Positions 8,867 through 20,010 are shown, counted from the first letter of the stretch. The stretch is 50,863 nucleotides of DNA from Chara braunii (GCA_003427395.1 BFEA01000582.1:285182-336044), one strand, 5' to 3'. Made by a program: numbers and translations. Notes: generated by a model from the sequence alone, not told the origin.

Positions 8867-11105
8867 CTCCTGACGTGAGCAATCTTCTTGGATGGTCAAA
8901 TCCGAAGAACTGGGCGGTCCACATTTGATGTTGACCTACTCCTGTGGATATGATGACTTGTCCTTTGGTCAGCTTCCGCAACATAGCTATGGCGTGCTGG
9001 GGGGCTATGGTTTCTTCTCCCTCCTCCCCCTCCCCCTCCCCTCCTCCCTCCTTGCTTTGCGGATACGTCATCGGATACTCCTTCTTCTGGTACTCCAATT
9101 CGCTGACCCATGGTGTGAAGTCCAACTTGGGCATGCTGGAGCGGAGAATTCTGTTCAATTCACCCAGAGCTGCCTTGACATCGGCGAAGACGGCAAGATG
9201 AGGCGTCTTGATCTTGCCCAGCTCGGCGGGATCGATGTCCACGTGGACGATGTTGGCCTTGGTGGCAAACAGGTCCACCTTACCGGTCACCCTATCATCG
9301 AATCTCGCGCCAAAAGCCAAGAGGAGGTCGCTCTCCTGAACCGCGTAATTAGCCCAGACAGTTCCGTGCATCCCGAGCATCTGCAGACAGAGGGGACTTT
9401 TGGCGGGAAACACTCCATGACCCATCAACGTGTGCGCGACGGGCACTCCTGTCATCGTGACGAACTCTCGAAGCTCATCTGATGCATTCACACACCCCCC
9501 TCCCACGTAGAGTACCGGCCTCTTTGAGCTCTGCAGCAGCCGTACGATCTGATCTAATTGCTCTGTAGATGGGACACCTGGCAATCGATCCAAGTAGTTC
9601 TGCAGCCGCATCCTTGACGACCAATCAGGTACGTTCATCGCTTGTTGAATGTCCTTGGGAATGTCGACAAGGACCGGTCCTGGCCTTCCCGAGGCCGCCA
9701 AGAAGAACGCCTCCCTGATTACCGTCGGGATCTCGTCCACGCTCATCACCAGGTAATTATGCTTGGTGATCGATCTTGTGACCTCGACGATCGGGGTCTC
9801 CTGGAAAGCGTCGGTCCCGATCATCCTACGTGGCACTTGGCCGGTGATGGCGACGAGCGGGACGCTGTCCATCAAGGCATCGGCAAGTCCGGTGACTAGA
9901 TTCGTTGCACCTGGTCCGGATGTCGCGATGCACACACCCACACGACCTGAGGCTTTCGCATACCCCTCGGCGGCAAACACCTCCCCTTGTTCGTGGCGGC
10001 AGAGAACGTTCTTGATTGATTGGGATCGCGTCAAAGCTTGATGAATCTCGATCGAAGAGCCGCCCGGATACGCGAACACGTGGCGCACGCCCTCCCTTTC
10101 CAAAGCCTCGATCAGAATATCGCAACCCTTACGGGGCTCGTTATCAGCATAACGAGATCGGAAATCGGACGGCGTGGGAGCCGCTAGGCTCATCCCGCTG
10201 CTCACCCAGTTACTCAAAAATGTGCCCTGAGCAGTCTCCACACAACAAGAAGAGGAGGAGGAGGAGGAGGAGGAGGAGGAGGTGGTGGTGGAGGGCGTCT
10301 TAGAGAAGTAGGTCATGGGAGAGGCAGATAATATGGCAGTGGGTTCAGGCAACTCGTCGAGGAGGAGACCTCCACCGGTCTCGCGGGTCAAGGATCCCGA
10401 CTGCGGAGACGAAGAAGAGGAGGAGGAGGAGGCACGTACACGTGAGGTAGGGGGATTTGACCGCTCGCCTCTCGATGTCCCGATCTCCCATGATTCAGTG
10501 AATGAAGACGCTAATGGAGATTCAGAAGCCGGCGAAGATAGAGACGACGAAGAAGGAGAAGGAGAAGGAGAAGGAGAAGGAGAAGGAGAAGAAGAGGATG
10601 TAGCAGAAGAAACGTTGGCTTTCGTCCTCTTGTCGCTCATAGGAGTTGGGAAGCATCTAGAAACCGCTTGCAGCAACGTTGTTGTCGGTACTGCCCCGAG
10701 CAATGTACGACAGCCTGCCACGTGTGCGACGCCGATTAGCCCGCCATGTGCGACAACAGTCGTGTTGGTTATATGACATCCTCGTCCATCTCTGACACGA
10801 CTACTGACAGGATTCCTGATTACATTTCTGACAGGATTACTGATTAGATTACTGACAAGATTGATTGGAGCCGCAGGTGTAGGAATATGTGAAGGTGGGG
10901 AGGTGGAAGAGCAAGAGGAGGCCCTGGGGGGGCGGAAGCTGCTGCTGCCACAAGAAACAATAACTTCGGCAGCAGCAGCAGCTGTGCGAACCTCAATGCC
11001 GCACCTAGCGTCGCACAGTTTGCCATCGCAGCCGCAGCCGCCGCCGCACAGCAGATCGCCGCCAAGAGGACGAGCCAGCGTGGCCGTACAACTCATCAGC
11101 GCCAT
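8867..11105 (-). CDS. ALS: acetolactate synthase (acetohydroxyacid synthase) catalytic subunit, exon 1
   Basis: The enzyme catalyses the first common step of branched-chain amino acid synthesis (2-acetolactate / 2-aceto-2-hydroxybutyrate) in the plastid, using ThDP, Mg and FAD. Exon 1 encodes 746 residues plus one base and ends LLTSG at the donor GTATGT. Residues about 325-746 are the conserved core: the ThDP-activating Glu372 in RHEQGE, Pro425 in [10 protein letters not shown], Ala433, and [14 protein letters not shown]. Residues 1-320 are low-complexity (poly-Ser, Ser-Pro, Gly-Cys) and should include the transit peptide. This is over 200 residues longer than in flowering plants, so Met155, Met263 or Met305 are possible true starts; I kept the first ATG (11105). 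Ser350 sits where flowering plants have Ala (the Ala122 herbicide-contact site). Confidence 0.93.
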
Positions 11106-12987
11106 TGTCGTTTTCTTTCAAGTCCAGAAACGAGCCGTACGGTTCCGATCGGTACCGATCCGCCTACGAAGACCGTTCCGTTTTTCTCTCGAACTTATAA
11201 TACCTAATATTAAGTTTTTGCTTTTTTTTTTTAAATCAATCGGAGTCAAATTTACTGTAATAACGAGGACCGAAGGGAATTGGCTGGCAGAATCAGGAAT
11301 TAAAATAATGGCGCTAGCATTCCAATGTTAAAATATAAACTAATTAATAATCGTTCAATCAAACAAAGGAGAGAGACAGAGGGACACACACACACACACA
11401 TACACAAAAATAAATAAATAAATAAATAAAAAATCGAACGGATTAAATCGGTTGTTTAAGAACGGAATGAGATCGATCTAGCTCTTCATTCCAACTCTCG
11501 GCGAATCGAAGGGAATGGATGGGAATCGAAGCGGGCAATATTTGGGTACAATAAATGTGTGAGAATTTGAATTACAAAAGTATTCAACGATTATACTTGC
11601 TCGGACTTTACTTATTATTGTAGTAATAGAGTAGATATAAAACGACTACCGGTAGACTAAGTACGGACAACTGAAGTCCCACGAAAAAAAAAAAAAAAGA
11701 AAAAAAAAAAACAAATGAATTTAGTGGTTACAAGAGTCGGAACGAAACGGCCTTTCAAGAAAATAAAAACTGAATTCTAATATTTTTTCGAATGCGATAA
11801 AATATTAGAATTCCAAAAAAAACGATAAAAACAATCAGCGACAGTTCAGACACCGTCGAGGCTGCTGCACCTTTCAAGGAAAAAAAAAGAGAAAATTAAA
11901 AATAATATATATAAAATAAAACCCGGCTGTTCACACCCCGATGATTGAACCGAATCGAGAACGCATCAATTTCCGTTCCGATTCACTATGATCAACTCGA
12001 AGCTGGTTCGCCGTCGATCCACCTCTTAATTGATCGACGGTGAAAAGCACAGATCAACACGACGACCAAGCTTCTTCTTCTTCTTCTTCTTCTTCTTCTT
12101 CTTCTTCTCTTCTCTTCTTCAGCAGCAACACCGCCAGAGAGTAATCCAATCCAAGCCCAGAAAAAAATTACCTTTAGCCGCAGCAGAAGCAGCAGCAGCT
12201 GAAAAATAAGAAGATTTTTTTCTTGAAGAACAAGAAGAGGAAGAAGAAGAAGAAGAGGAAGAAGCAGAGAAAGAAGAAGAAGAAGAAGCAGAGGAAGAAC
12301 ACCAACAACGACAACGACAACAACAAAGAGGAAGACCAGCAAGTAATCCCAACTCAGAAAAAATTGGAATTAGCAGCAGCAGAAGAAGAAGAAGAAGAAG
12401 AAGAGAGGCCAATAGGAGAAACGAGCACAAAGGGCGACGGCGCAGCGATGGCGATGGATATTATGGATTATCCAACCAGAATGAAGTCTGGACTGTAGCC
12501 GGCTCGAGTCGGGATTGGGATTGGGATTGGGATTGGGATTTGGATCAGGATCGGGATTAGGGTCGGGATCGAGAGGAGAATCAGCAGTCCCGATCAATCA
12601 GATGAGGCAGGTAGCAACCGGCGAATCGGAAGACGAGAAGACTGCCGTACGATTCGAACCAATTAAGCGGCGGATGACAGCTGGCAGGCAGCGACCGCCA
12701 ACCGAGGCGAAATACTGACCACATACATCTCCCCTTCTTACCCCTCGCAGTTGCGCGCTCACGTGGATCGGCAATCTCGATGCTTGATCGATGTTCGTTC
12801 CGTACCGCGGGTTTGAACCGTCGGGCCACCGACCAATCGAAATTTAAGGTCGTTCTGAGGTCCCGATCCAAACACAACGGGATCGCGGCGAGGCTGTCCC
12901 CAAGTAAAATCACGAGACTGGGGAAAGTTGACCCAGATTGAAGAGAAATGGAAGGTTCAAGCGAAAGATCTCCGAACTTTCCTCTTT
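11106..12987. other. ALS upstream region, low complexity
   Basis: No gene seen. Contents are CA and AAAT microsatellites (11389-11428), a 15-bp perfect hairpin (GAATTCTAATATTTT, 11772-11813), a CTT tract (12069-12118), purine AAG-rich stretches (about 12220-12420) and a degenerate GGGATT hexamer array (about 12510-12570). It should contain the ALS promoter and 5' leader, but I cannot place a TATA box with confidence. Confidence 0.6.
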
Positions 12988-13068
12988 GCCTGCTCTTCTT
13001 CCTCTTTTCCCTCGACTGAAGAATCTGCAACGAATGAACGATCTCGTCGTTCTGCTGCCGTACCAGAC

Positions 13069-13113
<45 letters not shown>

Positions 13114-13201
13114 TGTGTGTGTGCCTGCTCTTCTTCCTCTTTTCCCTCAACTGAAGAATCTGCAACGAATGAACGATCTCGTCGTTCTGCTGCCGTACCA
13201 G

Positions 13202-13214
<13 letters not shown>
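12988..13214 (+). repeat. 92-bp direct duplication split by a GT tract
   Basis: Copies 12988-13079 and 13123-13214 (GCCTGCTCTTCTTCCTCTTT ... GTACCAGACCTCTCTC) differ at about one base. The first is followed by a CT/GT microsatellite (about 13073-13122) and the second by a pure CT tract (13205-13261). Confidence 0.9.
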
Positions 13215-13266
<52 letters not shown>

Positions 13267-13717
13267 GTGAATGTGTTGACACGTGGCTATGATCGTCTCA
13301 TCCTCCAGTCACGTCGGCATTTCCGTCGATCCGCAATCCATGTACCGGTCGACGTGCAGCATTATCCTTAATTCATAATTATATATAAATAAAAAACGGA
13401 TTATTTTGTCATCTTGCAGTCACTGTGTTCAATCTTCATGGTCAAACAAATCTGTAGCTTCGTTGACTGCACGGCACTCCCCTCGTCGTACTCTCCGAGA
13501 CCTCCTCCGGGTACCTCCCTGCATTCTCTTTCTCCTCCTCCTCCTCCTCTTCTTCTTCCACGCGACCTGCTCCTCTGCCTTCCTGTTTCTCTCCTCCTCC
13601 TCCTCTGCTAATCACTTCTTTCTTCCCATCAGTTCTCTGCTATTAAGAAGTCCAAGCGCATGCCCGGATTACTACGTGCCTCCTCAGCCCTCTCTCTCTC
13701 TCTCTCTCCCTCCTCAG

Positions 13718-13750
<33 letters not shown>

Positions 13751-13950
13751 CTGCTGGTTCTCGCCCGGCGATGAGCCGCCTTCCCCCCAGGTTGCAGGTT
13801 GGAAATGAATTTGCCGCCCTGCTTGTAGAATTGAGGGACAGTCCCCCCCCCGCCCCCCCCCCCGCTTGTAGAATTGAGGGACAGTCCCCCCCCCCCTCTT
13901 CTTTGTGGCTACCCCATAACATGATTGTGTCCACTTGGTCTAGTGTCTAG
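13215..13950. other. CT-rich low-complexity DNA, no gene
   Basis: It contains CT and CTC/TTC repeats (13205-13261, 13530-13560, 13688-13749). A roughly 30-bp segment, CTTGTAGAATTGAGGGACAG, appears twice (about 13822 and 13864), each time followed by a C run. Confidence 0.6.
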
Positions 13951-14116
13951 GGGCCAGATCCCACTGGCAAAGAGGATTGGAGTAAGTGGCTGAATCTGGA
14001 CGTGTTCCACACAGAGATGCAGAAAAGCAGTTCAATCACAACTGTTTGCACCTCTCCACAAACACGTCCAGATTCAGAGGCTTATTCCAATCCTCTTTGC
14101 CAGTGGGATCTGGCCC
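13951..14116. mobile_element. foldback MITE, GGGCCAGATCCC family, copy 2
   Basis: 166 bp starting GGGCCAGATCCCACTGGCAA and ending in the exact complement, ATCTGGCCC. The arms are about 75 bp. TAG stands directly on both sides (13948-13950 and 14117-14119), indicating a 3-bp target duplication. Confidence 0.9.
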
Positions 14117-14562
14117 TAGGACTCGAGGTGCTGATGGATGCATATGTGTAGAGCTCCCGCCACAAGGGCAGCCGGGCGGCGAAGAAGAAACAGACCATCC
14201 TTTACACCTTTTTTTTTCTTTTTTCTTTTTTCTTTTTTCAAGGCTAATTCCTGTCGAATCTGGACAGGACTCGCCATCCGCCACAAACAGTGGCGAGACT
14301 TGGCGAGGCCGAAAACTGCATTTTTCTGGCGGAAAAAGGGTCTTGGTTCCGTTACATCGCCGCCGCCAGGTGCGCTGTAGCAGCTCCATAGCAGCTGGGC
14401 GATACCGGCTCAAGCCTCCAACGAGGGAACATGCAGGAGCTGCACTCACCAGCTGCCCCGTAGCAGCTCCATCCGTGCTCAAGCCTCCAACGAGGGAACA
14501 TGCAGGAGCTGCACCCATCAGCAGCTGGGCGATACCGGCCAGGGTTCAGCCGGTAGCATCAG

Positions 14563-14728
14563 GGGCGTGGTCCCACTAGCAAAGAGGATCGGATCGAATG
14601 CCTGCATCTGGACATGTTTGTGGAGAGGTGCAGGAAATCGAGATTGAACTGCTTTTCTGCATCTCTGCATAAAACACATCCAGATTCAGGCATTCGATCC
14701 GATCCTCTTTGCTAGTGGGACCTCGGCC
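14563..14728. mobile_element. foldback MITE, GGGCCAGATCCC family, copy 3
   Basis: Starts GGGCGTGGTCCCACTAGCAA and ends in inverted form, TTGCTAGTGGGACCTCGGCC. CAG lies on both flanks. It is inserted in SINE sequence: the left flank GCCGGTAGCATCAG is also present, uninterrupted, at 15323-15342. Confidence 0.85.
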
Positions 14729-14792
14729 CAGGGAGGGCTTCTTCGATGGGCCAGTCAGTCACTGTGCCTCCCCTCCGGTCCCCCCCTCTATA

Positions 14793-14917
14793 GGGCCTCG
14801 CCACACAGGCTGTCGAAATGTGCAAAACGAGAACGAACTTTCCCGCTAGAACATGGCCAAATGCACCTGCCACATTTTTGTCGTTTTCACGTTTCGAAAG
14901 TCTGTGTGGCGAGGCCC
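14793..14917. mobile_element. foldback MITE, GGGYCTCGCC family, inserted in SINE
   Basis: 125 bp with arms GGGCCTCGCCACACAGGCTG... and ...GTCTGTGTGGCGAGGCCC. ATA lies on both sides (14790-14792 and 14918-14920). The related plus-strand SINE (48050-48080) reads across the position without it, giving an empty site. Confidence 0.88.
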
Positions 14918-15137
14918 ATAAAGATCAGCAGGTCTCTGCTCAACGCCACTTGGGGGACAACAGCATATCTCTCTATAGGTACCAAGCTTGCCCAGGAAGG
15001 TACGTGAGGCCAGTGGGGATTGAACCCAAGACCTCATGAATGCCACTTGCGTGCCTTACCAACTGAGATAGGCTACTGTATTATTTTTCCCTTTTCTTTT
15101 CTTCTAATGATACGACACCCAAAAAAACAAAAAAAAC

Positions 15138-15360
15138 GCGTGCCTTACCAACTGAGATAGGCTGCTGATTCTTACGCGTCGAATCCAGACAGGATGTAGC
15201 AGGTATCGGAGAACCCCTCAGCAGGCACATCCGTGCTCAAGCCTCCAACGAGGGAGCACGCGGGGGCTGCACCCAGCAGCAGGTGCTATACCTGCTACAG
15301 CAGGTGTGCAATACCGGCCAGGGGTCAGCCGGTAGCATCAGGACCGGTGAAGGAACCATG
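15138..15360 (-). mobile_element. further SINE fragments, same orientation
   Basis: 15138-15167 repeats the SINE 5' end (CCTATCTCAGTTGGTAAGGC). 15228-15360 is a 3' SINE body piece (CTGATGCTACCGGCTGACCC, then GCTCAAGCCTCCAACGAGGG on the plus strand). The layout suggests one SINE inserted next to or into another. Confidence 0.65.
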
Positions 15361-15530
15361 ATAGTGACCACGTGATTAGCCTTATTAGCTGGGATGCCGT
15401 GGTACAGCCAAAAGTTCGAGGCGGACTTAACCATTCTGGACCCACCACTACCACATTTGCACTCTCCCTCCAATGAATCCAACACCGGATCTGCACACCG
15501 TACCTACCATGGAATGGAAAACTCTAGCCC

Positions 15531-15872
15531 TTAAACCACCAGTACTTGGCCCAGCTATGGGCCGCCGGCGATTTCCGTTAAGGCGCCGGTAGTTGTGGGC
15601 TTCGGGGCACCGAACCACAATGGCTGGAAGCCCCAGCCAAAATGAAAATGAAACGGTGCCCCGGCGGCTCGGCAAAACTTGGCGTGCAGGGGGTATCCCG
15701 GCTCGGCATCAATAGCTAAACCACCAGTACTTGGCGGGGTGTTGTCGCAGCAACTTTCGCGGCCTCTGGGCCGATGATAAATTGCATCAAAGGCCCAGAG
15801 TGCGCCGCCGGCCTCCGAGAGTCGTGAGGAGGGCCCCGCGGCCGATGTATGGGCCAAGTATTGGTGGTTTAA
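15531..15872. mobile_element. MITE with TTAAACCACCAGTACTTGGC ends
   Basis: 342 bp. Its inverted ends are near-identical to those of 1163-2421, with one mismatch at the right end, and a third internal copy of the end lies at about 15718-15737. It also shares the internal CGGCTCGGCAAAACTTGGCG-type sequence. Confidence 0.75.
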
Positions 15873-16340
15873 GAGATAGCGAGGTTAGCAAGGAAGGCCC
15901 CACCCTCCACACACCCTTTGACCTGGCTAGATGACAGGTACTAGGCAATCCCCGTACCTGGAGTTGTCAAGCACCCAACCCTGGGCAGGTCTGCAGCCCC
16001 AGAGGACCTTAGAAAGGACCGGTTCCGGGTGCAACTTCTAAGGCTTTGGGAAAGGCTACCCTTACAGGACAACCCCCCCCCTCCTTCCCTCAGTGGGAGA
16101 AGGTGGCATGAGAACCTCTTACAAATCGGCAAGGAAGAGTCTTTTCCATCTCGGAAGAACAATGGAGCACCTGGGTTAGAAAGAAATAACTAGGGTGAAT
16201 GATCCTTGAACCTGGGAAGGGAAGGAGTGGAAACCTGAACGAGAACTCGGACAAACCCTGTTAGGCGGCCACATGTCAAAAGGGTGGAGGAACGCCTAGA
16301 GAAAATGATCATCTCCATCCCCCTTACACAGATATTGCGT
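15873..16340. other. 5' flank of the LTR element, nothing recognised
   Basis: Unique-looking sequence with no convincing frame or repeat. Confidence 0.5.
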
Positions 16341-18757
16341 TGTGACGAACCGATTTCTGTTCCGCGCGATTTTCTGCGCAATAACAATGAGGGGTCCTAA
16401 GCTGGGAATAATGGGCCAAGTACGGGAGATCGGGATTGAGGGAGAATTGCATCAGTGTCCTCGTTTTTTTGTCTTTTCTCTTTCGTCGCTTCTTTTCGGA
16501 TGGTTGGATTCAGGGTCGGGCAAGTCCCGGGATGATTGATTGAGTGGCTATCGCGCCGACCAGACGCGATTAATAAGGGTTGACGCCGCTTCTTTTCTGC
16601 GCTGTTGTCGGATTTTAGGCGCAGAAACCGCGCAGGAATTTTTGCTTCGTTCCTTTTGAATTTTCTTTTTGAATCTTGTCGAGCCCCAATGGCTCTCGTA
16701 ATTTCGGAATTTCCTTTCGAAATACGTGCTTTTCGCTTTTTCTGCATTAGATAGGAATTTAGGAATTTTGAATTTGGGATTTTCTTTTGTCGTGCAGCTC
16801 TTTTTGCTTACGCGCTTCTTTTTGCGGCTGCAACGGAGCTCTGATTAGTCGGCGCCATTAATTGTGTGTGTAACTGTAATTTTGGGCGTGCGCCATTGTA
16901 ACTGTATCTTTCTTCTTGAACTTCGTCTTTCCCGCTCTCCCTTTTCCTCCTTTCGCTGTGCCTAGTTAGCCCGCGGCCTGCATGCTCGGATCGATGCGTG
17001 GAGAGAGGCTACGTCCCCCACGTCGCGATCTGGCCATGCAGAACGCAATCGCTCCCACTCCTAATCTCCTTTCTAAGTCCTTGCAATTCCATGTTCTTCG
17101 CGCATGCATGCATGCTATAAATTCTGACTGCTGTATTAGATAGCTCTCTTAACCAGTCGTTGGAAGCTCGGGGAGCGCAATCAGTGAGGGTCGTCTCACG
17201 AGCGAAGTAAGAGGTGAGTTGAAGTGGAAGTCGGACGACCCGACGGGCTGGTGCCGAACGTGTGGGGTTGACGCAGGCCACGACGGACTGTGGGCGCGGG
17301 CGAACCTGACGGGTGCGGGAGGACTAACCGGGGTGACGACTTCGTGGGTTGGTGCGTGACGACGGACTGTCCGCATCGAAGAGGAAGAGAGAAGAAGAGG
17401 GAGATGAGGTTGATGAACGTGGTTTGCAATTTTCTTTGTCTTGTCTCCCTCCTTGCTTTTGTATATAAATTTTGATCTCGGCTCAGGGCGATTCGCCCGT
17501 TTTCTTTTTGCTTTCGGAATCTTGGTTTGGTTTCCGCCCACACTCGTTTTTACGATTGATTTTGATCTCGTTTATCGTGTGTTATGTCAAATGAATGGAT
17601 GAATGGATGTTATGTCTGTTTGCTTTTCTTTTGTCTGGTCCTTGCTTTTGCTTGTCCTTTTGATACACTTATGAGCATAGTAGAAACTTCTGCGTAGTCG
17701 TCATTACTGCTTTCATTGCTGTTTATTCTTTTTGAGCCACCATTGTTGCTGCGATGCCTGATAGCTCAGGAACGATTGCGGGCGGATCACAGAGTAATTA
17801 GATGATTGGGTAGCCGTCTGACCAGAAACAGGCGAGTACCTCGCGGGGATGTGTGTAAGCACGATCTGATCTGCGTAACCTACACGTATCCACGCACGCT
17901 GATTCGCGACCATTGGCGAACTTGACGCCTTCGATATCAGGTAGACAGGAATTGTCCTTTCCCCCCCACGCACCTAAACGAAAAGGAATTCTGATATCAC
18001 GTCAGAACATCCCCTTGCCGATTAGACGCGTGTGGAAGAATTCCCTCACACCGCAATGATAAGATGTCGAGCTCCTGGGACTCGGAGTACTTCGACCCTT
18101 GGGTGAGGGAATGCATTAGGCAAAGATACCTGGAATTCCCCTGCCTAACCAAGAATCGATTGTGCCCCAGGGAGTTTCACTGCGCCACGACCAGCGATCC
18201 GAGGTGCCCCGATTTTCCCACTTCGGACAACACGCAATTCTTCATATTCCCCGGCTTCGTTGTTATCTCCACCAATTTCCTTCCCTTCCGTATCCTCCTC
18301 CCGTATCACCAACTCACGGTGGTTCCGTGGAATTCCATCGCCCCGTACTGGCCCCACACGCCCTGCGGAAATTGTCGGCGACGCGGCAACCAACGAGCCC
18401 CTGAAAGAGGGCCTAACCAGAATGCGTGACGACAGACGCCACGTACCGACACCCAAAGGTCCGACTCATCAGGGACACAGCTATCCCGGGCGGGTCCCTC
18501 CCCGAAACGCCGCCACCAAAACAGATGAATCGGACGACCTTGACTGCACCGCGCATGCCATCTGCCTTATGCTACACGACATCGAACGAACTCGCCGTTA
18601 GCCCTATCGCATCTATGCCCCTGAAACTTTGCCACATAAGATCTCAGTTCCGACTTGGGACTCCACCCCCACATTCCCAAAAATCCTTGGCACACCCCTT
18701 TTCGCACTTCCAGACCCACATCACACTCTGATCAAGAAGTCGTGCTAGGTGTGAGGT
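16341..18757 (+). mobile_element. Ty3-like retrotransposon, 5' LTR (copy A)
   Basis: About 2.42 kb. It starts TGTGACGAACCGATTTCTGT and stays collinear, with high identity, with 44287-46717. The boundaries are where the two copies begin and stop matching, and the right edge abuts a PBS-like sequence. It contains TATAAA at 17116 and an open frame (about 18064-18429) also present in copy B. The length is large for a plant LTR but not without precedent. The right terminus is less certain than the left because it lacks a clear CA end. Confidence 0.75.
17116..17121 (+). promoter_or_regulatory. candidate TATA box in LTR A
   Basis: TATAAA in GCTATAAATT is conserved at the same place in LTR B (45063-45068). 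A second candidate, GTATATAAATTTTG, lies near 17460 and is also shared. Confidence 0.4.
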
Positions 18758-18770
18758 TGGTATCGGAGCT
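18758..18770 (+). other. candidate primer binding site
   Basis: TGGTATCGGAGC differs by one base from the initiator-Met tRNA type PBS (TGGTATCAGAGC). It lies exactly where homology to LTR B ends. Confidence 0.6.
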
Positions 18771-18910
18771 CGACACGCGGCAGAGTTGTAGGATTGGTAG
18801 CACGATAGTTGAACGATCTGGCTGACCGAGGGCAACCTCGACCCCAGAACGCGCATAGACGCGACCACGTCGTCACTAGAAGCAGATCGGCTAATCGACG
18901 GGCAACCAAC

Positions 18911-19786
18911 ATGAATGCTAATCCGCAGAATCCGAATCAGCAACAAAACCCTAATCAACCCGCACCACGAGCACGGGCTCCCATGACGCCCCCTGACCTC
19001 TATCTATTTGATCGTGCGCATCATCTTGCTGGACCATGGCTAGCCTCGCTCCGCGCTCAGCAGTATGACGACAACGAAGCTCAGGTGAACATCCCCGCTC
19101 GATTTTGAGGGGATGCTCACCATTGGTTTAGTACCTATGTATGGGTCGATCTCCCGACATTCGAGCGAGATTTTTTGGACCGATTCGATTACATCCACCC
19201 AGAACAGGCTCTCTTTATGATCAAAGATCGAGTTAAAAAACCCCTCGAATCTGTTACCGAGTATCGAAACCAATTCTATAGGATGTTTGTGAAAACAGAA
19301 CGAGGCGAACAAGTAGGCAGAGATTTGTTCATTGACGAACTTCGCAACCGAACGATGAGGGCGAAACTGCGAAAACAGTTCTCCCCCATCAACCACACGC
19401 TGCAACAGATCATGGCAGCCGCAGAAGAAATGGAAAGAAAATTTGTTGCGAGTTTCCTAGAAGGAGAGGATTATCCTAGAGAAGAGGACTCGTCTGAATT
19501 AGCAAGAGCCAAAGTTGAGTTGGCCACGCTGCAGAACAAATTCGAAAACATGGGGTTTGTGTCTGGTCCTGTCACCTATCTAGAACAGATCACCCCCAAA
19601 CGACCGGTCCCGAGTGTGATTACGAGCATTCCCATCCCCGTAATGACAACACCCCCGCCTCCGACGGAAATCCCCGCACGACCGAATGAGTCTTCCGCCC
19701 TATTAGAACTAACCAAGACATTGGTTACTCTGATTCAAGAAAGCAAAAGGAATAGCGGAAACACAACACTCGAATTGAGGCGATGA
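18911..19786 (+). pseudogene. retrotransposon Gag (broken)
   Basis: Gag packages element RNA in virus-like particles. The first ATG (18911) gives MNANPQNPNQQQ, a disordered Asn/Pro-rich start. The frame meets TGA at 19106-19108 and then continues in the same frame with AHHWFSTYV...FERDFLDRF...VTEYRNQFYRM, the retrotransposon gag pattern, up to TGA at 19784. Coiled, charged helices follow (about 19400-19530). The nucleocapsid zinc knuckle is in another frame just downstream, so the copy has both a nonsense change and a frameshift. Confidence 0.82.
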
Positions 19787-19998
19787 TGAGATCGATGCGA
19801 CCCATCGCAGTGCGTGTCGCGCCGATCCAGCACGGATTGGTTCCGGCACCACCGCCAGCAAAGATACCGGGCAATCTGAATGTCTGTTACACCTGTCACC
19901 AACCAGGGCACATAGCCCGGGATTGCCCGCATAGGCCCCCGCAACAACGAGTCGGAGCCGCACCGGTAGCTGCAACACCGATCGCTAACGGGCCATGA
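19783..19998 (+). pseudogene. Gag zinc knuckle segment (frameshifted)
   Basis: CYTCHQPGHIARDC (19885-19926) is a CX2CX4HX4C nucleic-acid-binding knuckle in a Pro/Ala-rich context. It belongs to the Gag above but is one frame away, ending at TGA 19996-19998. Confidence 0.85.
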
Positions 19999-20010
19999 CG
20001 GGTAGGAGCT

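Larger units (their letters stand above)
14398..15079 (-). mobile_element. tRNA-derived SINE, interrupted by two foldback elements
   Basis: On the minus strand the 5' end (about 15079) shows an RNA polymerase III A box-like TATCTCAGTTGG, then GGTTCAATCCCC as B box. The body matches the plus-strand SINE at 47896 (for example CTTCCTGGGCA, GCAGAGACCTGCTGA versus GCAGTCTCTGCTGA). Body segments are 15079-14921, 14792-14729 and 14562 downward. The two gaps are exactly the foldbacks at 14793-14917 and 14563-14728. The 3' part contains duplicated pieces (GCTCAAGCCTCCAACGAGGG twice). Confidence 0.8.

Noticed and set aside
12223-12498. Lys/Arg-rich open frame upstream of ALS
   Set aside because: Encoded by AAG/GAA purine repeats; no domain and no start context of note.
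12505-12575. Telomere-like GGGATT array
   Set aside because: Degenerate hexamers, not the plant TTTAGGG repeat, and only about 60 bp inside a low-complexity region.
13406-13774. Leu/Ser-rich frame that looks like a membrane protein
   Set aside because: Arises from CTC/TTC repeats; the hydrophobic run is repeat-encoded.
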